A DNA stretch of 64,000 bases. Origin: Fallopia convolvulus. Taxonomy: Eukaryota; Streptophyta; Magnoliopsida; Caryophyllales; Polygonaceae. Position numbers and translations under genes: made by a program. The stretch covers positions 53,322,438 to 53,386,437 of the forward strand of contig OZ024724.1 of the NCBI GenBank assembly GCA_964016875.1, in the 5' to 3' direction. Every line of letters starts with the position of its first letter. Within the stretch, counting starts at the first letter, position 1. The notes under the pieces were generated by a model. The model was not told where the DNA came from, did not search any database, and worked only from the letters and a program-made list of their open reading frames with translations. This document shows, one piece after another, positions 27,075 to 39,390 of the stretch.

Positions 27075-28090
27075 TAAGTATGATTTGTGATCACGTGTTA
27101 TTGGTATAGAGGAATTTTTGTGCTAGTATGTGGTGAAAAAAGAAGATGAGATGAGATTGCTCCACGACTTGCAAACACATTGCATACGACACACTATTTG
27201 CACCGGTGTTCTTATGAAGATCTCAACAAACAAGTATTCGATGTATATGGTTTAGCATTGGTAATCCGACCGCGATTGATCGGCACAAGTCTGCTTGTTG
27301 GTAAGTAGACAATGCCGCTTTTCCGTGCTTAGAGAATAATCCGACTCCCAAATAATTAAAGGTCTACAAAATAATAAATCCTAATTAATTTTCAACAATT
27401 GTCTACAGACATGCAGGGGCTAGGTAATAAACGAGATTACCAGTGGCGAAGAGAGATCACCGACGAAGAGGAGAGTCAACCACCGGAAAAGACTTTTACT
27501 CTTCTGTGAAGTAAGGAGGGGAAGAGTGGGGTTAGGTTTTGTGTACGTTTCTGTCTAAAGGAGAGAAAAGAGGAGGGTAAGGTTTTGTGTTTTTGTGAAT
27601 CAATGCTTACTTTTGGTGAAAGCTCTCAAGCAGCAGGCCAGGCTTCTAATTGCGCGCATTATGCTAACGTGGAACATTTATATTATTCGTAATATCTATC
27701 AATATATGCCACGCTAGCTGCTCTTGACTTTGACCGCAACTCTAACATGGAACATGTGTATTAGTGTATCTGTATCCATCGATATACAATATGTTTTATA
27801 TTAATCACTACTCAAAAGGGGGAAGCAAAATTATTTGTCGTTGTATACTAGATAAAAAAGAGAAAAAACGGTTACAAAAATATAACACGTGGAAGCAAAC
27901 TATTTCAAGTTCCCCAAAATTACAGGATCAAATCACAATTAACAATCAATCAATAAAATTGACGATCATTCTTAAAAAAAAATTGACGATCAAATTAAAG
28001 AAGGAAAACAACAAAAAAAGGGGAAAACTCATAGCTCACCCCAACGATTGAGTAATGAACCATACCAAATCAGGTGATCAGTAGATCAAG
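27075..28090. other. Intergenic region, no gene seen
   Basis: A GA-rich stretch near 27440-27600 resembles a 5' leader but no coding exon follows it. An open frame at 27764-28051 is lysine/isoleucine-rich from AT bias and is not supported. The region just upstream of 28095 should carry the promoter of the GOST receptor gene. Confidence 0.4.
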
Positions 28091-28127
28091 ACAAATGAAG
28101 GAAAATTGGATGGATATAAGTACAAGA

Positions 28128-29547
28128 ATGAGATCGATGTTGGTGGTAATCATGACATGGTTGTTGATGTGGAGGGGATGTTTGGCGGAGATAAAGACGA
28201 CGAAGATAAGCGACGACTCACGAGCGATGATCTTATTCGAAAGATTCGGGTTCGGGCATGAGGGTCGGGTGCAGGTCGGGGTAACCAACATCTCGTGGCG
28301 GTCGAAGCACCAGAACGCAAAGCTAGACCCTTCGTCGATGGGGTTCTTCTTGGTGCGGGAGGCGTCGTTCCCACGAATCCTAAACGAGTCAGTGTATGTG
28401 GACGCCTTTTGCGTGCTTTCGAGCCGCTATGTGAAGCTCATACTCCGGTTCGATGGGTACGCGTACAACGGGTCGACGCCCGTGGACGAGCCGGATGAGT
28501 ATAGCTTGGTGTTCGGGAATTGCCAACCGGAGTTCGAGGTGTCTATGGAGGTGAGGACGGAGTTGTATAATTTGATGGGGGATGGGGTAAAGGATTTCTT
28601 GCCGGAGGGGGAGACGGCATTGCCAACAGTGTACATGTGGTTGTTTCTAATATATGGGGGATTCTTGGGAGTGTGGGTTGGGGTGTGCGTCAAGCAAAGG
28701 GCCTCCATTGAAAAGATTCATGTCATTATGGGGGCTTTGTTGTTGTTTAAAGCTCTCAAGCTTCTTTCCGCTGCTGAGGATAAGGTCTATGTTAGAACTA
28801 CAGGTATCAGTCCAACACCAAGCTTAGCTGCATCGATCCATACATACAATTCCGCAAAGCATTGGTTTAATTTGAACATATTACATATATACGTAAATTA
28901 GATGTTTAATTGACTATATTGATTTAGGTACTCCACACGGATGGGATGTCCCGTTCTACATATTCAGTTTCTTCAAAGGCATAATGTTGTTCACTGTGAT
29001 CGTGCTCATTAGCACCGGCTGGTCCATCCTAAAACCCTACCTCCAAGACCGGGAGAAGAAGGTGCTAATGACCATAATACCCTTGCAAGTCGTAGAGAAC
29101 CTGACCTCGACCATCATTGGCGAGACTGGGCCCGCCACCCGGGGTTGGTCCACTTGGAACCAAATCTTCCTCTTAGTCGATGTGGCATGTTGCGCCGCTG
29201 TCTTCTTCCCCATCGCCTGGTCCATCCGGGGCCTACGGGAGGCATCTAAGTCTGACGGGAAGGCCGCGCGTAACCTGCACAAGTTGGTGTTGTTCAAGCA
29301 CTTCTACATGGTGGTGGTGGGATACCTCTACTTCACTAGGATCGTGATCCCAGCTATCGCCGCCATTGTTACGTATCGGTATGAGTGGGTGATGACGACC
29401 GCCGGAGAGGCCGCTAGCTTGGTGTTTTACACCTTTATCTTCTATAACTTCCAACCAGTGCAGAGGAACCCTTACTTGAGGCTCGATGACTCCGAGGAGG
29501 AGGCTGCTGCTATAGCCTTGCAACATGATGATTCCTTTCAACTCTAA
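28128..29547 (+). CDS. Lung seven-transmembrane receptor (GOST/CAND-type) protein
   Basis: Two exons, 28128-28803 and 28928-29547, joined in frame (ACA G|GT ACT), encode about 431 residues ending at TAA. An ATG at 28095 would add 11 residues; I prefer 28128 because MRSMLVVIMTWLLMWRGC then reads as a signal peptide. The lumenal N-terminal half (VSNISW-type VGVTNISW, YSLVFGNCQPEF, EVRTELYNL) is followed by seven hydrophobic segments starting at YMWLFLIYGGFLGVWVGV, with KLLSAAE and the IGETGPATRGW loop typical of the family. The tail is acidic (DDSEEEAAAIALQHDD). Arabidopsis relatives were listed as candidate GPCRs (CAND6/7); related animal GOST proteins are linked to Golgi/endosome trafficking. 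Function here is inferred from family only. RPL9 lies about 1.2 kb downstream on the same strand. Confidence 0.9.
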
Positions 29548-30210
29548 TTTTGATTGATTAATTCATTAATTAATTAGGCACTTGTATTGTCTTAATTTCC
29601 TGCTCTTGACATAAAATTATAAGTGTTCAAAACAAAATTGGTGATAGTTTCTCATCCTTCTAGCACCAACATTCTTAAAGAACTACTTCCAACCATGACT
29701 AGTCACTAGGCAAATGTTCGTTATAGCATCTCGATTCTCATCGCTTCTAGTGGACATCGAAAAGAAATTGATGGAAAAATTGGATTACTGGACTATTCAA
29801 ATTTAGAATCAATGCATTAATCAACCCTCGATTCATAGAAGCCATATCGAAATCCATCAAGTTGGTTGATCTTGTGTGTTTGTGTTTTTTTTTTGGGTTC
29901 TTGTAGTGAATTTCCAATTGCATATGAATGGAATTTATAGTTGTGTTTTAAAGTTGAGTAAGTGAAGAGTTAGAGCGCGTGTTGAGGTGTGTGTAAGCTC
30001 AAGGGTCAACCTATTTGGTGAATGGATAGGCTTGAATTTAATTTCTTCAAAGCAAGCTAGATGATGAAGCTTAATAGCCTATTGTATTGGTTTTTTAACA
30101 ATGCATTTTGTAACTAACTTTGGAATAGAAAGAGACCAAGTAATGGTGTAGGAAGAATTAAATTTATTGAAGAAGAAAATGCAAAATTTGTATGGATGAA
30201 TAGTGACACT
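29548..30210. other. Intergenic region downstream of the GOST gene
   Basis: The GOST 3' UTR is expected near the start. No coding frame or clear repeat was recognised between about 29650 and 30200. Confidence 0.4.
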
Positions 30211-30214
30211 CTAG

Positions 30215-30460
30215 GCCGAAGCTCTTGCTTTAAGAGACAACATTAGACTAGCAAAACAAGGATGTTATAGGTGCTTAGAAGTTGAAGAGAATAACCTACA
30301 AGTCATTAAAGCAGTTCAAGGTGGAAAAAATTGTCCGTGGAAAATTAAAATTATTATGTCTGACATTTTGGTTTCCCTCCTTGTGTTCCAAGGTCCGAAT
30401 ATCACATGTGCCTTGAGGCTCCAACACCATGACGGATAAAATTGCTAGCCTCCTAATTCT
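30215..30460 (+). pseudogene. RNase H-like (RVT_3) fragment of a LINE-type element
   Basis: The frame starting at 30215 reads AEALALRDNIRLAKQGC, then CLEVEENNLQVIKAV and WKIKIIMSDI, followed after a few codons by RISHVP (stop) GSNTMTDKIAS. This matches the plant RNase H-like domain found at the end of non-LTR elements ('AEALALRDGL...VEGDS..VI.AV...HVPREAN..AD.LA'). One stop codon near 30407 interrupts it. No RT is adjacent, so it is an isolated fragment in the RPL9 promoter side. Confidence 0.6.
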
Positions 30461-30514
30461 CTTACATGGAGTAAAAAAAGTTTTTACGTGAGAACAATAG
30501 TGCGGACGATTTCA

Positions 30515-30692
30515 TAGCCCAGATACAATATACAGCCCATTGAGAATGTGGACAGATTTCAGCACAGTATAGTAGTAGCCCAATAGCTGTCCCATTTCCG
30601 GCGTGAAGGATCGTCTAAATTTAAGGATTTTATTTTTAGGGTTTTGTGTTCTTTATCACTGGTTTTGCGAGGCGCTGGTAGGCGAAACCCTA
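30515..30692 (+). promoter_or_regulatory. RPL9 promoter: three site II (TGGGCY) motifs and two telo-boxes
   Basis: AGCCCA (complement TGGGCT) occurs at 30516-30521, 30534-30539 and 30577-30582. A telo-box TAGGGTTT is at 30637-30644 and its complement AAACCCTA at 30685-30692, the latter in the leader region 43 bp before the ATG. Site II elements (TCP binding) combined with telo-boxes are the established signature of plant ribosomal-protein and other proliferation-linked promoters, so they are likely to drive this gene. Transcription start is inferred to lie between about 30600 and 30690. Confidence 0.7.
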
Positions 30693-30734
30693 GGAGTAGG
30701 AGAGAGCAAATTAGAGTGAGAGGAGAGCAGAAAG

Positions 30735-32196
30735 ATGAAGACCGTCGTGTCGTCTGATTCCATGGACATCCCTGACGGGATTACCATCAAGGTGAATGCC
30801 AAGGTTGTAGAGGTCGAAGGTCCCCGTGGAAAGCTCACCAAGAACTTCAAACATCTCAATCTCGACTTCCAGCTCACAACAGACGAGTCCGGAAAGCGGA
30901 AGTTGAAGATCGATTCCTGGTTTGGATCAAGGAAGACGACGGCGGCGATCAGGACTGCGCTCAGCCACGTTCAGAATCTTATCACGGGAGTCACCAGAGG
31001 CTACCGTTACAAGATGAGGATGGTTTACGCTCATTTTCCCATCAACGCTAGCATCACCAATTCTAACAAGGCCATTGAGATCCGTAACTTCCTTGGCGAG
31101 AAAAAGGTACTGCTCTTCCTAACCTTTTTGTATTACTACCAGTATTTATTATGCACTATATGCTCGAATGATTATTGATTTAGCGGTTTTGATCCTAGCT
31201 TAGTTTAGTTTCAAATGCTCGAACTTTTGCACTGTGATTTAATTGTAGTGAAATTGTTAGAAAGGTTTATTTTGTTAGTGTTGGGATGTCAGAGCATGTT
31301 TGTAATCTATTTTGATATGCTGAGCCTGTTTTCGAGTTGGTGATGTTTATGCTTACAACAAATTTGGAATTATGAAACTGCATTCTGTGAGTGAATTGTT
31401 ATTGGAGGTTATGCTAACTGTAAGGCTGATAATTTTAACTAGCTGATTGATGTAGAATTTGAAGGATTTCATCTATCCTCATGTCACCTCAACATTTGAT
31501 CTATTGCATTCAATCTTGGTTTTATTGTATTGAATGTTCAGTTTCTGAAATTCGTTTATAGTTTTATATGGTGCCTGAATGGCTTTTATTGATGTTGAAG
31601 CCAGAAGCTTTGGTTGTTTCCTGAATCCTATCCACCCACAAGCGCAATAGAACCTATAAAGCTGTTAGCTATTTAGAAATGGGCTGCTAAAGACTCCACG
31701 TTTTAATAATTGGTGCTGTGTTCTTCCATGTCATATGATGGTATAAAGTCTAATTGTTTGCTTATCTATGAAGTCTTTTATATCACACTTGATGATTATT
31801 TGATTTATATGTTTTATTTTTATTGAGATGTATCACATAGTCAAAAGTAATTCTCTTCCAATGCTCACATTTCCTCCCACATCACCTTGTTTCAGGTGAG
31901 GAAGGTGGATATGCTTGAAGGTGTCACCATTCTCAGGTCTGAGAAGGTCAAGGATGAGCTAGTTTTGGATGGAAATGACATAGAACTTGTTTCCCGATCT
32001 GCCGCCCTAATCAACCAGGTATTGTTTTTGCTCATTCATTATTATTTTCTTGAACTTAAGTTTGATACTGCAGCTTCTTGCTTATGTTATTCTGTCATAC
32101 TGTAAACAGAAATGCCATGTGAAGAACAAGGATATCAGGAAGTTCCTTGATGGTATCTATGTCAGTGAGAAGGGAAGAATCGTCGAAGAAGAGTAG
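30735..32196 (+). CDS. RPL9: 60S ribosomal protein L9 (uL6 family)
   Basis: Three exons, 30735-31106, 31896-32018 and 32110-32196, all with GT-AG introns in phase 0, encode 193 residues, the normal length for cytosolic plant L9. The N-terminus has VEVEGPRGKLTKNFKHL, and the protein includes TRGYRYKMRMVYAHFPINA, RNFLGEKK and the C-terminal block KDIRKFLDGIYVSEKG ending EEE. It is a structural protein of the large cytosolic ribosomal subunit near the sarcin-ricin loop/stalk base. The reading frame is intact. The first intron (789 bp) is long. The downstream neighbour, an LRR kinase, is convergent. Confidence 0.97.
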
Positions 32197-32950
32197 GACT
32201 GTGATTCATAATGAAGTTTGTTTGGATATTTTTCTGGGGTTTTTCCTGAGGAACTATGTGATATTTCAGAATTCTATAATTTTGTTGCTCATCAGACAGT
32301 TTTGGTCATCAGTCCACAATTTTGGCTGTTTGTTTTTCTCCTACACATTTGCCAGTCCATTTTGAATTCCTAACTTTTCGTGACTCATTAACATCGACTC
32401 AAAAACCATGTTAGGGTTCAGATTACCCATGTTATTTTGGAATCTAAAAGCCTTCAAGAATTTATGTGTTACACAATCTGCTAAATTCTCTGCCCGAAGC
32501 CCCGTATGCTCTTTATGGTGAAGGCTGGTTAGGATTTGAAATGTTAGTTGCTGGTCATATTCAAGTCAACTTACCTATTATAATATAATTATCTTAAGAA
32601 ATTATTTAATTCCTCAATCATAAACTTATGTATCTTGAAAAGCACTAGGGAGCAAGATTCATAATTTACGTCTTTTTATAAAAATTAATGGTTTACATTT
32701 TATAAAACCTTGTTTGGTTTAAAACAGTTCTTGCTTTTGCTTTCCTGATTATATCTTAAAAAATGGTCCCATTTTTTCTTCTGTGTTTCTGGGTCCGAAT
32801 TTGGAATAGCAGCGTTCATATACAGACCTAAATATCTAAAATGACAATAAATCAAGTGTTGATACATTCTGATGTTCATACTGAAGTACAGGTTAACGGT
32901 ACAAACCTAAGCAAATGAAACAAGCAAAAGAAACTTCAAATCAACACATC
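32197..32950. other. Convergent intergenic region
   Basis: It contains the RPL9 3' UTR and, on the minus strand, the LRR-kinase 3' UTR. No additional gene is seen. Confidence 0.5.
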
Positions 32951-35900
32951 TCAATACAAGTCTCTTCTTGGCGGAACTGGAGTCTTGATCACCTGAAGTA
33001 TTTGAACTACTTCTGCCATTGAAGGCCTACTCGAAGGTATCTGAGAAGTGCACACCAAAGCCAGCTTCAGTACTGGAAGCATCTCATCTTCCGGGTACTC
33101 TCCCATAGACTCATCAACACAATCCAACATATTCCCTTGCTCGAGCAAAACCCTCACATGATCATTCAAAATAACAATGTTATCTTCCCCATACTCCATT
33201 GGCCTCCTCCCTGTAACAAGTTCAAGCACCATCACACCAAACCCATACACATCACACTTCTCATTGATCCTCAAGCTCTGGCACGCCAACTCAGGCGCCA
33301 TGTAACCCAAGGCGCTCTGAAACCGGTTGCTTATGATTTTCCTATCTGCCTTTGCCAACAACCTCAAAAGCCCGAAATCTGATACCCTCACGTTGTAGCT
33401 CTCATCCAAAAGGATGTTGCTCGGTTTAAGGTTGTAGTGTATGATGGGTGGGTTGCAAGAATGGTGCAAATGTGCTAAAGCCTTGGCTGTTCCAAGCATG
33501 ATCTTGAACCGGGTGGCCCATAACACGGGAGGCAATGAAGGTGGTCTCTCGTGGAGGATTGATTGGAGGCTAAGATTGGAGATGTAGTCTGTTACAAGTA
33601 GTTGGAGTTGTGGGGTCCAGTAATAGCCTCTTAGAGAAACAAGGTTAGGGTGTCTTACTCTCCCTAAGAGTCTAACTTCTCTATCGAAGTCTTCAGGGTG
33701 TTGGAGAATGTTGGTTTGAGGAAGCCTTTTGATGGCCACTTCTCTCCCTCCAACTTCAAGGCTTGCTTTATAAACTGTCCCTAGGACTCCACCTCCAATT
33801 TCAGTTGCCTTGGTGAAGAGAGATTCAGGGTTTGTGATCCATTCGCCTGATGATCGCGAGTCAAACAGAATTAGCCTTCCCATGGAGGGGCTTCCTCCAA
33901 TTGATTTAGGAGAGCTTGAGAACATGCTTTCTGTGGCTTTGTTGTGATTGACATTTTCAAGCCTTCTCCTTGTAGACGCATTGAGAAGAGTTATTACCAC
34001 AACACCAGCTATGATCACAACCGCTGCAGCCATTGAAATGATTACTGAGAGGCTGAGGAATCTTTTGTGGTGAAATCTTGCAGGAGATTCATATCCATCT
34101 CCTTCTTCTCTTCTGCCTCCATGACCACCCATTTGATTAGGGTAAGCATAAGGGTCTAGTACTAATGGCTTTGGGACATTCATCTTACATGGACCTTTCA
34201 ATAGAGGTGAGCAGATTCCTAAATTTCCATCTAAGGCGGTCTCATCTAGGCTAGGGAAAATTCCCCCTTGTGGGAGTCTTCCAATGAGTCTGTTGTAAGA
34301 AACATTTACAGCTAAGAGGTTTTGCAGCATAGCAAGCTCAGGTGGTATCTCTCCTGTTAGCTGATTGAACTCCAGCTTCAGAATCTCAAGCTTCTTCAAC
34401 ATCATCATGGTTCTTGGAATCATGCCACTGAAGTTGTTGTGTGACAAGCTCCTGTAATGTGCACAGCATATCATATGTCATGTTTCAAAGAAAGCATACA
34501 AAATGAATCCAAAACTACCGGCTTATTTGTTTTACCTTTGAGTTTACACTTTATAATTATTATTTTTTTCAAAACTAATAACAGATTCTTGGACAATCTT
34601 TTTCTTGTTTTCAAATTTTAGTTGAGAGTTAAGGCGACTGCATATTTAAAACAATTACTATGATAACTATAGCAAAATAAAAATGCTTCAAAACAACTCA
34701 AACCTGAACCAAACAAGCCTTAGACAATTAGCTTTAGTGTTGGGAGACTTACAGTAAGTAAAGGGATGAGCAGTTGCCAATGGCTGTTGGAATTGAGCCA
34801 CTTAAGTAGTTTCCATCCAGCTGAAGAATACTCAAACTGCCTGATTCACATATATCTCCAGAAATTGACCCATAGAGGGCGCTGTTTCGAAGATCCAAGA
34901 CCTTAAGCTTCTGTAAGTAACCGAGTTCTGGTGGAATTCTTGAATGCAGACTGTTCCAAGACAAATTTAAGTATCCCAAGTTTGTGAAAAGCCCCATTTC
35001 TGGTGAATACTACCTGTAAGCTTGTTTCCTGACAAATCCATAGCAAGTAGAGACTCGAACAATCTACTTGAACCAGGTGGAATTGTTCCTGTGAGCTTAT
35101 TCCATGACAAGTCCAGCTGCTCCAGTCCCATACTAAACAATTCTTGAGGTATGATACCATTAAGGGCATTTTCTGTAATCTGAATGATGGATAGCTGGGA
35201 GCAAGAAGCCAAAGATTCTGGGATAATCCCACTGAGATTGTTCTTTGACAGTACCAGATTTTGAAGTGATCTAAGATTGCTAATTGACATGGGTAATGAT
35301 CCTGTGAGGCTATTTTTTGAGAAGTCTATGGATTCCAAGCTTGTCATGTTTCCTATCCATTGTGGGAACTCTCCTGACAACATGTTGTTGGATAAATCCA
35401 AAAGGGTCAATGATGTTAGCATCCTAAGCGAATCGGGTAATCCTCCGGTAAAACGATTCTTGCTCAGATTGATTTGAATCAAATGTGGGCAAAATCCTAT
35501 GTCCTTTGGGATTGACCCAGAAAACTGGTTGTTTTGCAAATGCAACTCTTTCATGGTATGCAAGGCAAACATTCCAACTGAGACAGGCCCGGAAAACTGG
35601 TTGTTCGAAAGGTCTAAAACCCGAATCCTACTCAATGACCAAATCCCTCCACCCACAAAAGGGTTGCCAGAAAATCTGTTGTTTGCTAAATTCAGCCCAT
35701 TCAAAAGGCTACACTTTGTCAGTGTACTTGGCATTGAACCCTCCAGAGAGTTTCCTGCTAGTGAAAGATAATGCAAAGAACAGCCTCCAAATACACCCTC
35801 TGGGATTGACCCGGAAAGTAAATTCTCAGATAGATCAAGAATTTTAATGCCATTTATGTTTTCCATTTGGCCGGAGAATCTGTTATGGCTAAGATTAAGC

Positions 35901-36292
35901 TTTTCAAGACTAGCAGGGAGCTGAGTGAGCACTGTACCAATGTTACCTGTTAAATTGTTGTGTGAAAGTGACAAGACTTTCAAGGATTTCAGCTCTTTTA
36001 GCCCTCTTCCAAGCTTGCCTGAGAGGCCGAGCCCGTCCATGGAGAGCTCGGAAACTCGTCCTGTGGACGGATTGCACCGAATGAAGCTCCAAGAACAAGG
36101 CGAATCATCATCTTCATTCCAAGAGGACAGTGTGCTTTGTGGGTCATGAAGATCAGATTTGAAGACAATCAGGCCTAATACATCATCATTTAGCTGGACA
36201 GATGTGGTGTCTTCTGGATTGGCATTGCACTCATCTAATGCTAAGAATGGAACAAGAACAAGAAGAGCAAGAAAATGGTGTAAATGGGCCAT
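32951..36292 (-). pseudogene. LRR receptor-like kinase (At3g28040 type, probably inactive kinase), one-base frame break
   Basis: Exon 1 is 34753-36292 and exon 2 is 32951-34451, with a GT-AG intron joined as CT|G AGC (L-S-L-S-H-N-N). A signal peptide (MAHLHHFLALLVLVPF) precedes an LRRNT region (DDDSPCSWSFIRCNP), about 20 plant LRRs, one TM helix (VVIIAGVVVITLL) and a kinase domain. VAIKRL supplies the ATP-binding lysine and DFG is present, but the catalytic HRD is HYN, so a pseudokinase is expected, as annotated for Arabidopsis At3g28040. With one extra base near 35004 the frame gives 1013 residues, matching that family's length. As written, the frame shifts within an LRR after LTGSI and stops at 34967. 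This is either a real lesion or a consensus error; everything else is well preserved, so the locus may be functional. Confidence 0.9.
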
Positions 36293-36299
36293 AATGATA

Positions 36300-38940
36300 T
36301 CAGAAATCACACCCTTTTTTTGATGGAGGCTAGAGCAACTCCATTTAGAAAGTAAACTTGGTATAATTGGGGAATAAAAAAGTAGGCAAGAAAATCAGCA
36401 AGATCTTGTGTTATGGAAGGTGTACTTGTTTTATCACAGCAGTTGCATTTACCGAGTTCACAAGACACAGATGGGAGGGAGGATGTAGGTTTGATGATGA
36501 GGTAAGATGAGATGAAATGGGAAAAAAAGTAGGTTTCTTTTTTTTTTTAATTTTTAGTGATATACAGTATTTTGGTTTGCAGAGGGGATCAAATTTTGAG
36601 TGATGATAGGGAAATCTACGGTAGAATGTGATGTTACATGGTTACATGCTTGGTTGTAACTGTTTGGCTTGTGACAGATTTGGACCAGCTTATCAAGTTC
36701 TTTTTATTATTATTATTATTATTGTTATTTCCTGCCTGTATTGTTATTTTCTGCTAGGGTGGCTATATTGTCTCTTCCTCGGTTTATTATTTGTTGCCCA
36801 GTTGCATGTCGGCCTTGCTCAATAAGTTTCCTCTTGTTGTTCGCATCCAGATCAAGAGATCATCACCAAATCAACTATCACTTGCTGAAAAATACCTAGC
36901 TAGGACAAGCAAGAATTTGATGAAGAGACAGCACCTATAAACTAGTTCGGAAAAACATTTCAGATTTGAGCTTAAGACTTGGGGAAGCGAAAACAATGGT
37001 AGAACAATTGATAATGACTTTATAATAGAAGTATGTATGTAATTGTTAACTTTGTGGGTAATTTTATGAAACATTATACAAAGTATGTAAATGAACAATT
37101 GATAATGACTTTAATAGAAGTATAAAATTTTTATTAGCTAAATTGTTTTTATTTTTGTTTTTATTTTTGGGGTGTAATTGTTTTTTTTGATGCAATTGGG
37201 GTGTAAATTGTAAATAAATTAATTAGCTATTAGTCTGTTACCAACACTAAGAAAAAGGGTAAAAAATGAAAGAGGAATATATTCGGCCTATTATGAGATA
37301 AAAAACAAAGGCTAAGGGCTTCTCACAAGACTGACAATTGCACATAGTTGGTAATTATTACTTTATTAGTGGTGTGGTGTGGTAACTGTTAAATCAAAGG
37401 AAGGCAGAAAATCATCAGCTTTTGGACTTGTGCAGCTCAATCATTCTGTTATCTAGCTCTTATGAATCAATGAATAAATACATGAATGAATGGAAACAAC
37501 AATTGGGGAGCCTCTCTTGGCCATCTCTGTTATGATCCGAGTTTTGATTATTCTTTCTAAACTGAAAACGTACAGGATGGTGTAATTCTGATTTGTGGTT
37601 CAAATTAGTTAGGACAAGAAACTTTGTTTGAGTGCTTATTCATCCAGAAATTAGATGTGATGTTGATAGAACAATATTTATAATCATTGTTTCTCATGAT
37701 TTTTTTGATGGGGTTTTGTGCAATTTCATGTCACTAGTATTCATAACAAGGACTTTACAAGAGTGCTAATACTACAACAAACCAATATTGGCTTATAATT
37801 AGGGTGTAAATTATTGGGTTAAAAATGAGGTGTTGTAGGTTATAGGGTAGGTGGAGGTGATAGGTTGAGAAAGATCCAAAAAACATTCACGGATTCAATT
37901 CAATCTTGTTGTGATAATTAATGGGAATCTTTTCCATTGGAAGGTGCCCTTGTTTACAGTTAACTTGACTTAGACACAAGTGCAAGCTGCATGTGGCCCC
38001 TGTCTTTAAACCCTTCATTCAAAATTTATTTCCCCTTGAATATCTGGACTTTATTGAATTGACAATGTACAGATTTAAGGTTACAAATTGACAAGGTTTA
38101 ACGTAACTCTTGGAAAAGTGAAAAGTGGAAATTAACTTTAATTTTATGATAAGGTTTAGCATACAAATTTTATGATTAGGTTAGTTCACTTGAAGATATT
38201 TTGAGCATCGTACTGAAAATGTGGTCAAAATTGCGCATTTCATAGATTGGGGCTATGTTACTTGGGCAATTATGATATATGTTTTCCCTAGGTTTTTTTT
38301 TCAAAACACAAACACAATCATGGAAATGTTTCCATGTGGAAAGGACAATCAGATCAGTCAAAAAACTGATTTTACCTAAGACATCACCATGGGCATCAGT
38401 TCTTGTATATGTTATACTACTAACCTAGTAGTAGTGTCTTTTGAATTTGGAATACTATGAGAATTCAGCACAAGTACACTTCACTTTATAAGAGAGAGAC
38501 ATAAAATCCTGCAAGTATTCCAAGTGGAGAGGACAATGAGACCAGCCAAAGACATCAATCACCATGGGCATTGAGAAATTACTCTGTACTGTTTTTTTTG
38601 AGTTTTTACACTTCTTGAGAGTTGAGACTTTTAAACCAAACATAATATCCAAAAGCCCATGGGGCCCCGGAGATTAGAACCCAAAAACTATACCTGGCCC
38701 GCATTTTTTAACTACTTGGTCAATTGATTTATCAGAGTTCACAAGACTAGTCAAACCCATTAAAAAACTGAGTTCAGCAGGTACATTTTTTTGGGTACTA
38801 GAAGAACATTCAAGGGATTACTATATGATAATATGGTATAGTGGATGTAAAACCAGGTTATGGTTTTTAAATCTAACAAAACCTGTGCTTCTCGTGATAA
38901 TCAATTTAATTTATGTTTAACCAAACAGTACGGCGCAGTT
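36300..38940. other. Gene-free region upstream of the LRR kinase
   Basis: The LRR-kinase promoter (transcription leftward) lies near 36300-36600. A (TTA)n-type microsatellite is at about 36702-36730. A 24-bp direct repeat AATTGATAATGACTTT... occurs near 37008 and 37096. The rest is AT-rich with no recognisable gene or element. Confidence 0.5.
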
Positions 38941-38982
38941 TGGCAGCATATTGTGGTTTTGGGTTGTTCCCGACCCCATTAA

Positions 38983-39390
38983 TGAGCGTGTCCCGACCCC
39001 ACCTTCTGCTTAACAGCCTGTAGGTGATATTGTTTCCGACCCCATTCAGGAGTGTGTATTGACCCCTCCTCCCACTTCACAGATGCCAGTCGAAGACATT
39101 TCTGATCCCCGTCATGAGGATGTCTTGACCCCTATGTTACATTTACACCCTTCAGATTCACATCATATTGAGTCAGTACATGAGCGTGTCCCGACCCCAC
39201 CTTCTGATTCACATCCTGTAGGTGATCTTGTTTCCAACCCCATTCAGGAGCGTGTATTGACCCCTCCTCCCACTTCACAGATGCCAGTTGATGACATTTC
39301 CGATCCCCGTCACGAGGATGTCTCGACCCCTATTTTACCTTCGCACCCTTCAGATCCATGTTCTTCACAGCCTCCGGATGACCACGTTTC
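38983..39390 (+). repeat. 198-bp in-frame tandem repeat (66 residues) in the PMD gene
   Basis: The word TGAGCGTGTCCCGACCCCACC occurs at 38983 and 39181, and the 198-bp unit between is repeated with few differences; a partial third unit follows. The period is a multiple of three, so it encodes repeats of a proline/aspartate-rich 66-residue module (SNPIQERVLTPPPTSQMP, ISDPRHEDV). The first copy carries a TAA (about 39011), so translation probably starts in the second half, at ATG 39083. Confidence 0.8.

Noticed and set aside
29233..29541. Antisense ORF of about 100 codons over the GOST receptor exon 2
   Set aside because: Its codons are the complement of a clearly conserved membrane-protein exon; His-rich content is a shadow effect.
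35485..35847. Plus-strand ORF over the LRR region
   Set aside because: Complement of the LRR repeats; its own repeats mirror the leucine-rich unit.
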